DNA of 64,000 nt from Poa pratensis (GCA_947311845.1 CAMZMU010000089.1:21818438-21882437), one strand, 5' to 3'. Positions 24,655 through 35,670 are shown, counted from the stretch's first letter. The notes: a model not told the origin generated them from the sequence alone. Made by a program: numbers and translations.

Positions 24655-24737
24655 GTGAAGCGCTATTGGTGAGTGGAATTGGTAAGGGAAACTTTTACTG
24701 TAGGTGTTTTTTTTTCTACTTGCTACTTTATTATATC

Positions 24738-26532
24738 ACGGAGAGATCTCCATTTGAATCCCTGTTTGGAAACACTACTACCACTGCTACGGTAGTAGAA
24801 GAGGAACCACCTGATCAAGTAATTCCATTTAAAATACCTATGAAAATTGTTGAACGTGTTACGAATAACCGCTATGCAGGAGATGGAACTGTCCCTCCTG
24901 GAGATCATTTGCTATTTATTCATGAATTATGCGAGTTGTTCAAGTGTGCAGGTATTTCAATGGAAGAGGTCAAGAAGAAATTGTTCTCTATATCATTGAC
25001 TGGTAAAGCTGCGAAATGGTATAGGATGCTGAAGAATGGTCGTTCTATTGGCTGGGAGGAGATTGTGCCTATCTTTTATTCTAAATTTTATCCTCCAGTG
25101 AAATTCATCAAGATCGGAATCATATATATAATTTTTGGCCTCATGATGGAGAGAGTATTGCCCAAGCGTGGGGGAGATTGAAATCATTAATGCTCAAATG
25201 CCCCATTCATGAGCTTCCTGGTAATGTCGTTATTGATAACTTCTATGCAAGGCTTTCTCTTCAGATAAAACTCTATTGGATACTTCTTGTGCTGGATCAT
25301 TTACACGTAATAAAGAAGAAGTTAAATGGGACCTTCTTGATCGGATTGAGGAAAATACTGAAGGATGGGAGAACGACAAAGGTAGAGAATCAGGTATAAA
25401 GTATGATTATGAATGCATTAAAGCTTTTATGAATACTGATAATTTTCGTAATCTCTATGATATGTATGGTCTTGATTCTCAAGTTATTGCAAACTGTTAC
25501 AAGGCTTTTGCCTCTTATCTTGATGTTCCTAAAGAAAGTTGCAATAAGTATCACTTGCCCTATAAAGATGATATTAATTCTGCCAATGTTAAAAACATTG
25601 AAGTTCATACCGTTGATCGTATCTTGCCAGAACCTTATATTGAGAAACCACCTTTTCCTGTTAAAATTAAGGAACATTCTATAATTGCTAGTGTGGTTAA
25701 TTAAAGTGCAAAGAAAGCTTTAGAACCTGCTGAACAAATAGCGGTTGAACCTGCAATAGCAATGGTAAAGGATTTGGTAACTGAAAATGTAGAAGGAGGA
25801 CATATTATCTTTTGTGAAGATGCTCTAATATTGTTTCACATCCTAGTAGAGCTAAGAAAGCAAGTGTTCCTGTGCTTTCGGTCAAAATAGGAGAACATTG
25901 CTATTATGGTTTATGTGATATTGGTGCAAGTTCTAGTGCTATTCCTTTTGATCTTTATAGAGAAATTATGCATGAAATTGGTCCTTGCGAACTTGAGGAG
26001 ATTGATGTGGTTATTCAGCTTGCTAATAGAGAAACTATCTCTCCAATCGGTATTGTGAGAGACATTGAAGTTTTATGTGGTAAGACTAAATACCCTGCTG
26101 ATTTTCTAGTACTTGGTTCTGTTGCTAGTAAAACTTGTCCCATTATTTTTGGTAGACCTTTCTTAAATACATGTGGTGCAATAAAAGACTGTAAGAAAGA
26201 GAAAATTTATACTAAATTTGATGGAGAAGCTTATGAATTCAATTTTTCTAAGTTTGGTAAAAATCATTATGAAACTGAATTACCTAATGAGAATTTTGGA
26301 GTTGAACAACTTGCTTCTATTGCTGTTGCTCCTAACAATGCCTTGCAGCCATTCATGGAGGAACACGAAAGTGAGGTATTTATGGAGGAGAGGAATGAGA
26401 TTGACAATGCCTTTCTTCGTCAACCACCAATACTTAAGCATAATTTGCATGTGGAAGACTTGGGTACCTCAGTGCCTCCTAAGGAAGATCATGTTTTCGA
26501 TTAAAAACCTTTGCCTGATAATCTTAAATATG
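24738..26532 (+). pseudogene. Element B unit 2 gag and protease, truncated
   Basis: Homologous to 15850-17645 of unit 1. The gag start is ACG instead of ATG at 24738-24740. Single-base losses lie near 25095, 25262 and 25823. A stop replaces Lys near 25701. The protease frame 25872-26504 is longer than in unit 1, with the DIGASSSAIPF motif intact. A stop occurs at 26502. The sequence leaves B at about 26532, before the RT core. Confidence 0.9.
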
Positions 26533-27069
26533 TTAGTCATAGACGCTGTTGGATAACGGTCTATGTATTATGTCCTAATGCCCAATTAAATATCATAGTA
26601 ATCATCATGTCATATATATGCATTGTCATGTGCTCACTATTTGTCAATTGCCCAGCTGTAATTTGTTCACCCAACATGTTAGTTATCTTTTATGGAGAGA
26701 CACCTCTATTGAACTGTGGACCCCGGTCCATTTTTTTAAACTGATTAAACCACAAACTGCAAATTGTTCCTTTTTCATTCTCTACAATTAAACATCATTT
26801 TCCACACCATATCTTTAATCCTTTGTTTTCAGCAAGCCAGTGAGATTGACAACCTCACTGTTTCGTTGGGGCAAAGTAGTTTGATTGTGTTGTGTGCAGA
26901 TTCCACGTTGGTGATCGTGTTGCGCCGTGCGAGCCGCCAACAACCTTCAGAAGAGTTCCTGCTCCTACTGGTTCGATAACCTTGGTTTCATACTGAGGGA
27001 AACTTGCTGCTAGATTGCATCATACCTTCCTCTTGGGGTCTCCCAACGAACGTGTGATTCACGCCATCA
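26531..27069 (+). repeat. Element A 3' LTR, 5'-truncated
   Basis: Matches 9003-9533 with about 20 differences by eye. Its first ~1040 bp are missing. It abuts B internal sequence and ends CATCA followed by the TSD 'gccac'. Confidence 0.93.
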
Positions 27070-27786
27070 GCCACCCCCAGAGTTGCCTTGATCGCCGCCG
27101 GCAGAGGGGCCGTTGAAGTTGTCGTAGAAGGCGACTTGAGAGGACGGCGGAGCGGTGTGGCCGAGCGGCGTCTCGCGAAGGAGCAGGAGAGAGCGCGTCT
27201 GGAGGAAGCTCGGGAACGGAACCTGCATGGTGACGAGAGTGGTAATATCAGCAAAGCGAGAGTTGAGGCCGCGGAGGCAGGTTAGAACCAGCGTCTGATC
27301 GGACACCGGTTGGCCGACGTCGAGGAAGGCGTTGGAGAATGACTTGAGGCGATGGCAGTAGGTGGTGATGGTGAGGTCTCTCTGGACGATGGAGTGGAAC
27401 TCCGCCTCGAGGTAGACGGCGCGAGTCATCTGGTTGTCGAGGAAGAGGTTGCGGATGAGCGTGTAGGCCTCGTACGCGGTCTGGTTCTCCGCCATGATGA
27501 TGTCGAGGATGTCCTCGCTGATGGAGCCGTAGAGCCAGGAGCGAACGACGAAGTCCTGGCGTGTCCACTCGGCGGTGCGAGCGGCGGCCGGGGTGTCGGT
27601 GGAGACGTGGCCGGTGAGTTCATACTTGCCGAGGAGGACGCTGATGAGCATGCGCCACTTGGAGAAGTTCGAGGTCTTGAGGTCGAGTACGACGGGGACA
27701 TGCGTTTTCACGCTGGCGACGTTCACCACAGTGGAGAGGGCCGCGGTGGTGTCGGACTGCAGGGCGCCGGAGGTCATGGCTGCCAT
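27070..27786 (-). pseudogene. Copia gag, N-terminal part (split by element A)
   Basis: Minus strand, start at 27786, open for 239 codons. It shows the Copia gag (UBN2-type) pattern: LDLKTSNFSKWRMLISVLL near residue 35, then WLYGSISEDILDIIM, TAYEAYTLIRNLFLDN, EAEFHSIVQRDLTITTY and LKSFSNAFLDVGQPV. The Gly-rich end runs into the 'gccac' target site. It resumes on the far side of the insertion at 7959, in the same direction. This part alone has no internal stop. Confidence 0.93.
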
Positions 27787-27869
27787 GGAGGACGAGGTCT
27801 AGCTAGGAGCAGTCATGGTGGGTTGCGGAAGCTGGGTTGGGATCGAAAGGTTCTAGTCAGATGCGATCT

Positions 27870-27881
27870 GCTCTGATACCA
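27870..27881 (-). other. Copia primer-binding site (initiator tRNA-Met type)
   Basis: Minus strand TGGTATCAGAGC directly after the 5' LTR end, the standard Copia primer site. Confidence 0.95.
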
Positions 27882-28075
27882 TGCGGACAGGAATAGTTTG
27901 AGGGAAAACGCCACACAATGAGGCGATCGGCTCATCAGATTATATAGCACATTACAGGGTGCCTTGCGATGCAAGGAAGTAATCTAAACCTACCAAACCG
28001 AATATACACAGGATCGGTTGGAGGGATTACGTACAAAACATGGCTAATAATCTATACAGGAGATATACTCTAACA
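27882..28075 (-). repeat. Copia 5' LTR
   Basis: 194 bp, the partner of 4108-4301, followed by the TSD 'ctaat' at 28076-28080. Confidence 0.95.
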
Positions 28076-28080
28076 CTAAT

Positions 28081-28220
28081 CTTCATATTCTTTCTTTTTT
28101 TTTGACAAAAAAAATACACTAGTGGTCCTAAATCAAACATTTCTCCTGATGCTACTACAACTAATATCTTAAGGTCAGCATGGAGTAAAGTCGGTAATGT
28201 AAATGACCTAAGGCTTAATT
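28081..28220. repeat. Segmental duplication, copy 1 right part
   Basis: 'tttgacaaa...agtggtcctaaatc' and 'catttctcctgatgct' match 29855-29915. This is the continuation of 3815-4107 beyond the Copia insertion. Confidence 0.7.
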
Positions 28221-28233
28221 TGAATAAAACAAT

Positions 28234-28534
28234 GCCTTTTTCTAAAAGGGGATCAGGCCCCAGCCTCTGTATCGATTGATGCATGCAGCCTTTATTAAAT
28301 TTATTAAGTTTCAGATCTTACAAAAGATTACATGATGGGTCACACATGGTCGATACATCAATCAACATCTAAAAAGTACTGATAGCATAGAGTGACAGTA
28401 CATCAACATGTTATCCTCAAAACACCAGCTATACTGAATGTATAAATCCCGTGCCACAAAAGGAGCCGGTTGCACCCATATCCAGAGCGGCTCGCTTGTC
28501 CATTGCTTGTAGGTAGGACCACATATGAATCGAA
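28234..28534 (-). mobile_element. 5'-truncated LINE fragment with 13-bp TSD
   Basis: Flanked by 'tgaataaaacaat' at 28221-28233 and 28535-28547. Minus-strand reading ends with a grass-LINE-like tail ('gaggctggggcctgatcccc' then A-rich). No coding part remains. Confidence 0.7.
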
Positions 28535-28567
28535 TGAATAAAACAATACCTTGTTACAGAAGTAATC

Positions 28568-28869
28568 GTGCCATTTGCTCAGAACTCAGAAGTGTTGTGT
28601 GAGTTCACGTGAACCATCTAAAAAAAACCATAACATCATTCTCTCTCTTCGGGAGTTTAACACATCTATCCAAAACAGTTGGAGTCAGTTTGTCATAATT
28701 CTCCTTGGTACTGAGGATAGTTGAGAGCTTATTTATCTGTTTCATTAGTTGTCCGAGCTTGTATCAAGAGGACTCTTGCTATGCATATTACCAGAGCAAG
28801 TCTAAATGAAAATACTGTTTGAAGCATTGGTAAATTAAGTATTACATATTCCTTTTTATTTTTGACAAA
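28568..28869. repeat. Segmental duplication, copy 2 left part
   Basis: Counterpart of 3815-4107. It is interrupted at 28869 by the long-TIR element and resumes at 29855, next to the 3' end of the first MATH-BTB gene. Confidence 0.75.
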
Positions 28870-29854
28870 GAGTAAATTTCACTTTTTACCCCCTAGTTTG
28901 ACAATTTTGACGCTAATTACCCCATTTTTAGCAAGTTTTCATCATAATTACCCATTTAGTAAAATTTGTGCCAAATTTTACGCCCCTTAATTTTTTTTTG
29001 AGCGATCCAGTAACTGGTCTCGACCGTCAGGTAGAGGTGATATGCCATGTAGACTATTTTTCATGTACCGTGGTACAAGCAGAGGGACGTCCGGATGAAT
29101 CCGCCGCGGCTCAACGCTGGGTCGCTCCACATGTTGTTGATCATGTACCATGGCGACTCTAGTTGCAGCCACCATGGCGGCGAAGTTCGGTCAGCTGATG
29201 TACATCAAGATGAACACGTGCAATGGGACACAAATCTCAGCTTATCGATCGATCGACTCTCTAGTGCTAGTTCTCTTCTGCCGTTTAATTTTTCTCTCTA
29301 CGTTATGCTTTGAACCAACTGTACTCCAATAGGTTCAGTACATGTATTCACATCTTTGAGCTTAGTTCACGGTGGTCTGTCATTTCTGCTCACCCCATCC
29401 CTGCTCTCTTCCTCTATTCAAGCGCGTGTGCGTGCTTGTCTGATGTGGGATGGTAGGCCAAGATGCTAATTTTGCTCAATCGTGCTAATTTCAATTTCGC
29501 TACCATTTCCATGCAATTTTTTTTGAACAGATTCCAACAACAACAACTCTGAAACGGATGGCCTTAGAATTGTCTTGGTGTGCATAATTTATAGACGGTA
29601 ACTCTATAAAAATTTAAATGGGGTAACCATTGGCACAACTTTTACTAAGTGGGGTAATTAAGATGAAAACTTTTTAAATAGGGTAATTAGCGTCAAAATT
29701 GTCAAACTAGGAGTAAAAACTGGAATTTACGCTTCGAAATTTACGTCCGATTCCTGTACGATATTTAGATCCGACGTAGCTGGTTGAAAAGATGGTGCAA
29801 AGCAACGGACTGATCAGACCGTCGTACACACGTCGTACAGAAAAACGTCGACGC
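28870..29854. mobile_element. Long-TIR DNA transposon, Mutator-like
   Basis: About 110 bp near the left end (28873-28985) recur inverted at ~29590-29735 ('tagtttgacaattttgacgc', 'aagttttcat', 'aattacccca'). The filler is GC-richer and could be captured host DNA. A 9-bp repeat 'tttgacaaa' lies at 28861-28869 and 29855-29863, and copy 1 of the duplicated flank (28098-28106) has it once. Nine bases fit Mutator. However, the right TIR ends ~110 bp inside that limit, so the exact right border is open. No transposase was seen. Confidence 0.65.
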
Positions 29855-29964
29855 TTTGACAAAAGATGGGCATAGTGGTCCTAAATCAATCATTTCTCCT
29901 GATGCTACAACTAAAATTACAAGGTAACCACGGGCCTTAGAAGCAGAGCAGCCAAACTCTTAAT

Positions 29965-31015
29965 CTACACTACTCCACGGGCAGACTTTAGAAGCTCTCG
30001 CAGCAGCAAAGGGCAGCTTGCCTCCAGATGCTATACCCCTCGGTCGCCATGACAGCATCAAGCGTGGCCGCAGTCCTGACAATAAACTCTAAGCACCTTG
30101 CCTTGAGCAGGGAACAGTTGTGCTGCTCCGCTAGAGCCAGAGTCGTCGCAGCCGTGCTGACGCTAATTCCACCGGTGAGCTTCCGTTAGCAAATCAGCTT
30201 GAGCTTGTCGAGTCCATACCTGTCAGCCGCTGCCAGCAGATGCTGTGCCACAACCACCGCCGTCTCCTGATTCTGATCAGCAAGTTCAGGCACCATGTCG
30301 GTGTAGACGAAGTGCAGCATGGCCTTGAAGGCTGACGCCTCCATGTCCTTGATCTCGACACGCCGAGAGCTAGCTCCTTTCATGTGCCCGAAGAACTCCG
30401 CCATTAGCACGGGGGACCTTGCAGCGACGATGGCCTTGTGCACTGCAAAGGACTCACCGGAGACGACAAATGTGACATCGGCTCCACTCTCACTACTCAG
30501 GAGCTTACCGAGGTGCTGGTGCAGGTTGGACGATGGCACATCAACTTCTCTAACTGAGATTGTCGCCAAATCAGGAATCTCCTTGAGAACAGTGATGGTG
30601 CACTGCACGGTGAACGAATCGTCCTTGAGATAGCCTGACCCTTCAAGAGCATCTCTTTCAATGAGCAAAACCGGAGACGAGCTGTCCTGGGGATTCTTGA
30701 ATGTTCTGGGAATTCTCCTTTCTTCTGATGGTTTGAGCTTCCTCGTCGGATCTACCAGGCGACGGCCCAGAGTCGCCTTGACGTTGCGCGTGCGGGCGTC
30801 GCCGAGTAAGACGAGCTCCAGTGCTATCCACGAACTGTAGAAGCCAGGCAACCCTGCAGAATACAGGCGGATTTCCCAGTCATACCCGTAGACGTTCCAC
30901 CTGATTTGATGCAACCCTCGTCGCTGTCCATGGTCTTGGTCATGGAGTAGCCGTTGACCTTGAGAAGCTGCACCGAGCGCACGACATCCGTGAGGTTGGT
31001 GCAGGTATTTGCCAT
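29965..31015 (-). pseudogene. MATH-BTB gene 1 (pseudogene)
   Basis: MATH-BTB proteins bind CUL3 through the BTB fold and substrates through MATH, as ubiquitin-ligase adaptors; the family is greatly expanded in grasses. Start at 31015 (MANTCTNLTDVVRS). MATH domain about residues 12-150 (VNGYSMTKTMDSDEG, WNVYGYDWEIRLY). BTB about 175-290 (SGADVTFVVSGESFAVHKAI, AARSPVLMAEFFGHM, YTDMVPEL, AADRYGLDKLKLIC). Compared with gene 2 it has a one-base loss near 30903 inside MATH, a TAA stop at 30186-30188 replacing Glu after LKLIC, and a one-base loss near 30023. No intron was seen. The downstream C-terminal region (AATTLALAEQHNCSLL) is still recognisable. Confidence 0.88.
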
Positions 31016-31100
31016 GGCGAAGGCAAGGCAGAGAAAGCTGAGGAAGCAAGGCAGAGAAGTCAGAAATTTCTGGGAAGGACAAGAGTGTACGTCGTGCCAT

Positions 31101-33804
31101 TTTATGCAGTGATGTAGAACGTCCCGACGACTCCTCGTGTAAAGAGGCATGCGAACCGACTAATGGTTATTGGAAATTAGGAAGTCTGAATGAATTGAAG
31201 AGGTGATGAAGTAGCAGTATACCAGCAGTCACACCATGGTCACCACTCACCACTGATTGATTAATTCAATGCCGTTTGAGGGATACGAGAGGCTTGCCGG
31301 GAATGAGCTCGTATTGCAAAAACATTCAAACGGCTTTGTGAAATGGGCTCAAATTCTTCTAAAGTAATTTAAATAAAAAGAAATTGTATTAATGAAGTTT
31401 TTTTGGGGTTTGTAAGTTTAATTTTTTTCAGTCTTTTCTAGGTTGATCGGTGAAGATGAATTGGATTACTGACTTCTTCAGATATTTCTAAATTCAATAT
31501 TTGATTATAAGTGAAGAAGCATAATATATTTTTGACATTTTTTACTTTCGTCAAACAGAACAAACGAACAATAAGAAAATATTTTTTGTGTTTCCCCTTT
31601 CTAGATAAAATAAGCAATAAAAATTGGAACAAGATAAGCTAGAATGAAGAAAGACACAAATTAAACAAAACACAAGGAAATGCGAAATATGTTTGGTTTT
31701 TAGGTTTCTGGAACCAAGGAAGAGGACAAATTAAAAAATGCAATGAAAAAACCTAAGGTAAAATACCTAGAAGAAAAGGACGAGGGTACTTACTCCCCCT
31801 AGCTTTTGTTTTTTGTCTAAGCTTGGAACCAAGGAAGACTGGAAGAGGACGTGGTAGCATCACTCTGCCACAATGGACACGATGCACTCAGGAAAACATC
31901 AACCACGATGCACTCACGAAAACATCAACGTCCCTTATAATTTGTCCGGCACCCCTGAAACAAATGTATGTTATCGGGGTGTCAGACAGAAGTCCGTTCG
32001 TTGGGGACGGCTGCCCCAAGCGATGCCCCATAATATTTTAAAAAGATAGTATAGTCATAAATTAAAAAAACACCTCGAATTTCATTCAAAATTAGACATA
32101 TATATTACAACATTTTTTTAACTAAGACTAAGACTTAAACGTCAGAGTGCTCGCTAGGGCCAGTCTCGCCATCGTTTGTCGTCGCATCGATGACGCGAGA
32201 GTGATCGCTTCGAGCTGATTTGTCGAGAAGACAAAGGCCGCACAAAAATTTTGCGCATGACACCTCCAAAATTTGCGCTGAGCTCGAAGAGTTGGAAGAG
32301 AAGGTCGCCGGTTTGGCCAAGCTGCAAGAGGAGTAGATGAAGCTTTAGATCGAGTAAAACCTCCTTCCCATCGACACAATAAAGGAATTCAAAAAATCCG
32401 TATGTGTAAGGCCGTCTATGCTATCATGCTCTACCCCAATACTTTAAAACCTAACACGACGTGGAAGAAGGTGTATATGGACATCTGGGGTATGATTGAT
32501 TGCGTCCAAGTTTTGAAAAAGGCACTCAATGCAGTCAAGAAGATCCACGCCAAGCAACAAAGTGGCAAATGGTCCTAATGGCATTCGGCCTCTTATTTCT
32601 TGTCTTTTTCTTATTTTGTTGTAGTAATTTTGCAAAGTAGCCTTACTAAACACGGCAATAAGTCACCTTAATATGTATAATCCTTCGGATGATACATCTA
32701 CATCAGAGTAACACTCTAAGGATTACTGGCTAGCACTTGCGATGTTGTACTAGCTAGGAAACCAGAGTTTGAGACTCACAACTACCTTAATTAAATTCAG
32801 CGGGGTTTCTCCCACTATTGGTTCGTTGATACATCTAGATCCGGCGATCTTCTCTTCTACCAAAATCTGGAATAATGTAATCCCACCAGGTTTCCACGAC
32901 AGAATGTTTTCATCCTCCGAGAAATATAATAGGCATGCGGTTTGGGCTCGAGTGGACTATCGGCTGTTCGCACAAGTTCGTTAATATTTAAGAACGGTAG
33001 GACAAATCATTTGAGATTTTGGATGGTTCTCCTTCGCAAATTAATATAATTCAGAATAGTAGTCTTGCAAGGTTGCTCATATCATAGTGCGAAGGAGCTC
33101 CCTCGTGGCTAAACTAATGAAAATTGAAATTCAGAATATTTCAAATTTCAAAATATTTGAAATCCTGAAAGTGAAAGTTTTTGCATTCCGAAATTTCCCT
33201 AAAAGTTGTAGTGAGAAATTTTCTAGCTAGTAAGGTAGTGTTTTTGAGTAAAAGAAAGTTACCAAAATGATAAGTAGTAGTTGGTTTCTTACCCCGCAGG
33301 TGACCGTGGTTTAGCCTAGATCATGGTACTATTTTGTTTGCAAGAGAAACGTGATATGTATACTACTCCCTCCGGTTTTATAATAGTTATAGTTCAAACA
33401 ACATAGTGGTCTAAAAAATGTAGTTTCGATAGCTACTTATTATTAAATATATTATGAAACCTCATAATTTGACATACTTGAAAGTACTTTTGAGAAAATT
33501 TCACATTGCATTTCCAAACAACAAATTTTATTTGTAAAGATATTGGTAGGTGTTCCAAAAAAATTCCTATCTTGGATAACCCATAGAGAACCGGAACTGT
33601 GAGAGAAAATATCCAGAAAGCAATGAATTGCTCTCCCTGTCTCTCGATCACAGAGCCAAAACTGGAAGGAGAAATGTGAACAAACAAGTATCATACTCCA
33701 CGGGCGCAAATAAACTCTATTCTGGGGAAAGACACGAGGAATAAGTTTGTACATACACTACACACACGCAAAGCAATCAAACCTCCAGGGATCGGATCTT
33801 TGAA
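31101..33804. other. Spacer between the MATH-BTB genes
   Basis: AT-rich, mostly without coding signal. At 32140-32335 a GC-richer stretch reads on the plus strand as a short charged end (ELEELEEKVAGLAKLQEE, then stop), possibly a fragment of a transposase-associated protein. At 33363 one MITE-like end ('ctccctccggttttataata') occurs without a partner. The minus frames 33754-33433 have no recognised similarity. Confidence 0.5.
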
Positions 33805-34869
33805 CTAGCTACGCTTCCTGGTGCGTGCAGACTTGAGAAGCTCGCGCAGAACCGAAGGGAAGCTTGCCTCCAGTTGCTTATACCCCTCGGTCGCCATGAC
33901 GGCATCAAGGATCTCAGTTGTGCTGACGATGAAGTCTAGACACTTGGACTTGAGCAAGGAACAGTTATGCTGCTCTGCTAGAGCCAGTGTCGTCGCAGCG
34001 GTGTCGACGGTAATGCTACCCAAGAGCTTGCATTCACAAATGAGCTTCAGCCTGTCCAATTCATACCTGTCAGCAGCAGCAAGCAGATGCTGAGCCAGAA
34101 CAACCATCGTCTCAAGAGGTTCAGCGAGTTCAGGCGTCGCGTCGGTGTAGATGAAGTGCAGCATGGCTTTAAAGGCCACCACATCTACGTCCTTGACCTC
34201 GACGCGCTGACATCTCGTCTCCTCCATCTGCCCGAAGAACTCTGCCATCAGCACGGGGGACCTTGCAGCGAGTATGGCCTTGTGCGTGGAGAAGGACTCG
34301 CCGGAGACGAGAAATGTGACGTCGGCTCCCGTCTGGCTCTGCAGGAGCTCAAGCAGGTGCTGGTGTAAGCCGGCGGACGGGACATCCAACACTTCATCAG
34401 CTGAGCTAGTTACCACGGCAGGTATTTCCTTGAGCACAGTGACGGTGCACTCAACGGTCAAAGAATCATCCTTGAGATAGCCCGACTTTTCTAAAGCATC
34501 CATTTGAATCACCTACACTGGACTGGAGCTATCTTGGGGACGCTTGAATGATCCTGCTTCTCTCTTCTCCACAGATGGTTTCAGCTTCCCCATTGGATCT
34601 ACCAGACGGCAGCCTAGACTCGCCCTCACGCTGCCGGTGCGGGCTTCACCGACAAATATAAGCTTCAAACCTAAACTAGACCGAGAGGGAAAACGACCGG
34701 ACAGACCTGCAGGATACAAGTGGATTTCCCAGTCATATCCATAGACGTTCCACCTGGATTTGAGGCAGCCATCGTCACTATCCATGGTCTTGGTCATGCT
34801 GTAGCCGTTGATCCTGAGCTGCTGCACCGAGCGCACGACGTCGGTGAGGTTTGTGAAGTTATCTTCCAT
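33805..34869 (-). pseudogene. MATH-BTB gene 2 (in-frame stop)
   Basis: Tandem paralogue of gene 1, same strand. The start is 34869 (MEDNFTNLTDVV), chosen by alignment with gene 1; an upstream in-frame ATG at 35064 is not shared. MATH: INGYSMTKTMDSDDG, WNVYGYDWEIHLYPAG. BTB: TGADVTFLVSGESFSTHKAI, RSPVLMAEFFGQM, YTDATPEL, then a BACK-like C-terminus ending ARTRKRS at 33808. The frame is uniform, about 354 codons, except for TAG at 34513-34515 where gene 1 has TTG (Leu). Either this is a single nonsense mutation, or the BTB part is made alone from the ATG at 34512 or 34503. Intact regions on both sides suggest recent loss. Confidence 0.85.
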
Positions 34870-35157
34870 GGCGATGGCTCTCCACAGTGAACTGGACAGA
34901 GAGGAAAAAGTAGGGGAGACGATGTGAGAAACTGAGATGGTTACTTCGTTGTACACTACAGTCTCCAAATGTAACGACGACTCCTCGGGTAAAGATGCAA
35001 GCGCTGCATACCAACGGTCAAACGCTAGCTGGAAGTTGGAAGGGAACAAGTAGTGGTCATTCAATGCAGTATACTAAAAGTCAAAAACAACGTTGTCACG
35101 GAATTTTTTACCTTGCCGTCGTTTCATACTCCTGTGGTTCTACCCTCTAAGCTCTAA

Positions 35158-35447
35158 GGACTTGTTTACCTCTAGTGTATTTTAGGGGATGGGAGGGGAT
35201 TATCCTGGATCTCGGAAAATCTCCACTAGTTTGTTTACTTCTAGTTAATTTAGGGGATGAGAGGGGATAATCCCCAAATATCCCCTATCAATCATCTCAT
35301 TTTTGCCTAACACAAAAACTTTAGTCCATGCTAGTGTATTGTAGGGGAAGAGTATTTGTAGCGATTTGTGGGGATTGGGTGTTCACCAAATCCTCTCTCA
35401 TCCCCACTCTTCCCATTCCCTAAAATATCCTTTGAGTAAACAAGGCC
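35158..35447. mobile_element. Tourist-like MITE (290 bp, TSD TAA)
   Basis: Ends 'ggacttgtttac' and, inverted, 'ggccttgtttac', with 'attttagggga'-type subterminal similarity. It is flanked by 'taa' at 35155-35157 and 35448-35450. TIR and TSD fit PIF/Harbinger-derived Tourist MITEs. Confidence 0.8.
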
Positions 35448-35592
35448 TAAATATGTGTAACCGAGCCGCTTCACATGATCGCTGTGGCCTGTGGGCTATT
35501 CGCGAAAACAAAATTATCCCTGTGGGCTATGCTAAATTGGTCGAACAACCGCATGGGCTGGAAAATAGAAGGTTGCCGGTCGATGGGCTAGT

Positions 35593-35670
35593 TTCTTTTT
35601 TTTTTTAAGTTCACTGTGGGGAGAGGGTCCCCACCTGAATTTATATTAAGCATACAGAGTTTACATGGCT
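35593..35670 (-). mobile_element. Very short LINE 3' end
   Basis: On the minus strand '...ggtggggaccctctcccca' runs into a poly-A (plus-strand T-run 35596-35607). A 7-bp 'ggctagt' repeat flanks it at 35586-35592 and 35667-35673. Only the tail of the element is present. Confidence 0.45.

Larger units (their letters stand above)
14232..26532 (+). mobile_element. Gypsy (Athila-like) element B in tandem form
   Basis: Order: LTR 14232-15735, internal 15736-23120, LTR 23121-24625, second internal 24626 to ~26532 (truncated). The first unit has gag, protease, RT, RNase H, integrase and a third ORF, so the family is autonomous in design, but every ORF is broken. The two LTRs differ at only about a dozen sites. 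The two internal copies differ more and do not share lesions. B lies inside A and is therefore younger than A. Confidence 0.93.
7965..27069 (+). mobile_element. Gypsy (Athila-like) element A, host of element B
   Basis: Plus-strand Gypsy element with a 1569-bp 5' LTR, a tRNA-Asp-type primer site, a gag and aspartic protease region, about 2.4 kb of noncoding DNA, then B-family DNA from 14232. It ends with the last ~540 bp of its 3' LTR. No RT or integrase belonging to A is visible, so A looks non-autonomous, although a deletion has removed its right part. The LTR start TGATACGTCTCCAACG and the post-protease 'ggcgttaaagaaaagcgctt' region resemble cereal Sabrina/WHAM-type elements; that comparison is from memory. 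Confidence 0.9.
4108..28075 (-). mobile_element. Copia LTR retrotransposon, split by nested Gypsy elements
   Basis: A Copia element on the minus strand has 194-bp LTRs, a tRNA-Met-type primer site, a polypurine tract and the order gag, protease, integrase, RT, RNase H. That domain order defines the superfamily. It is cut at 7964/27070 by element A, flanked by 'gccac' repeats. The two LTRs differ at 6 of 194 positions by my count, so the insertion is not recent. The coding region carries several frameshifts and is dead. The family name is not assigned. Confidence 0.95.
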
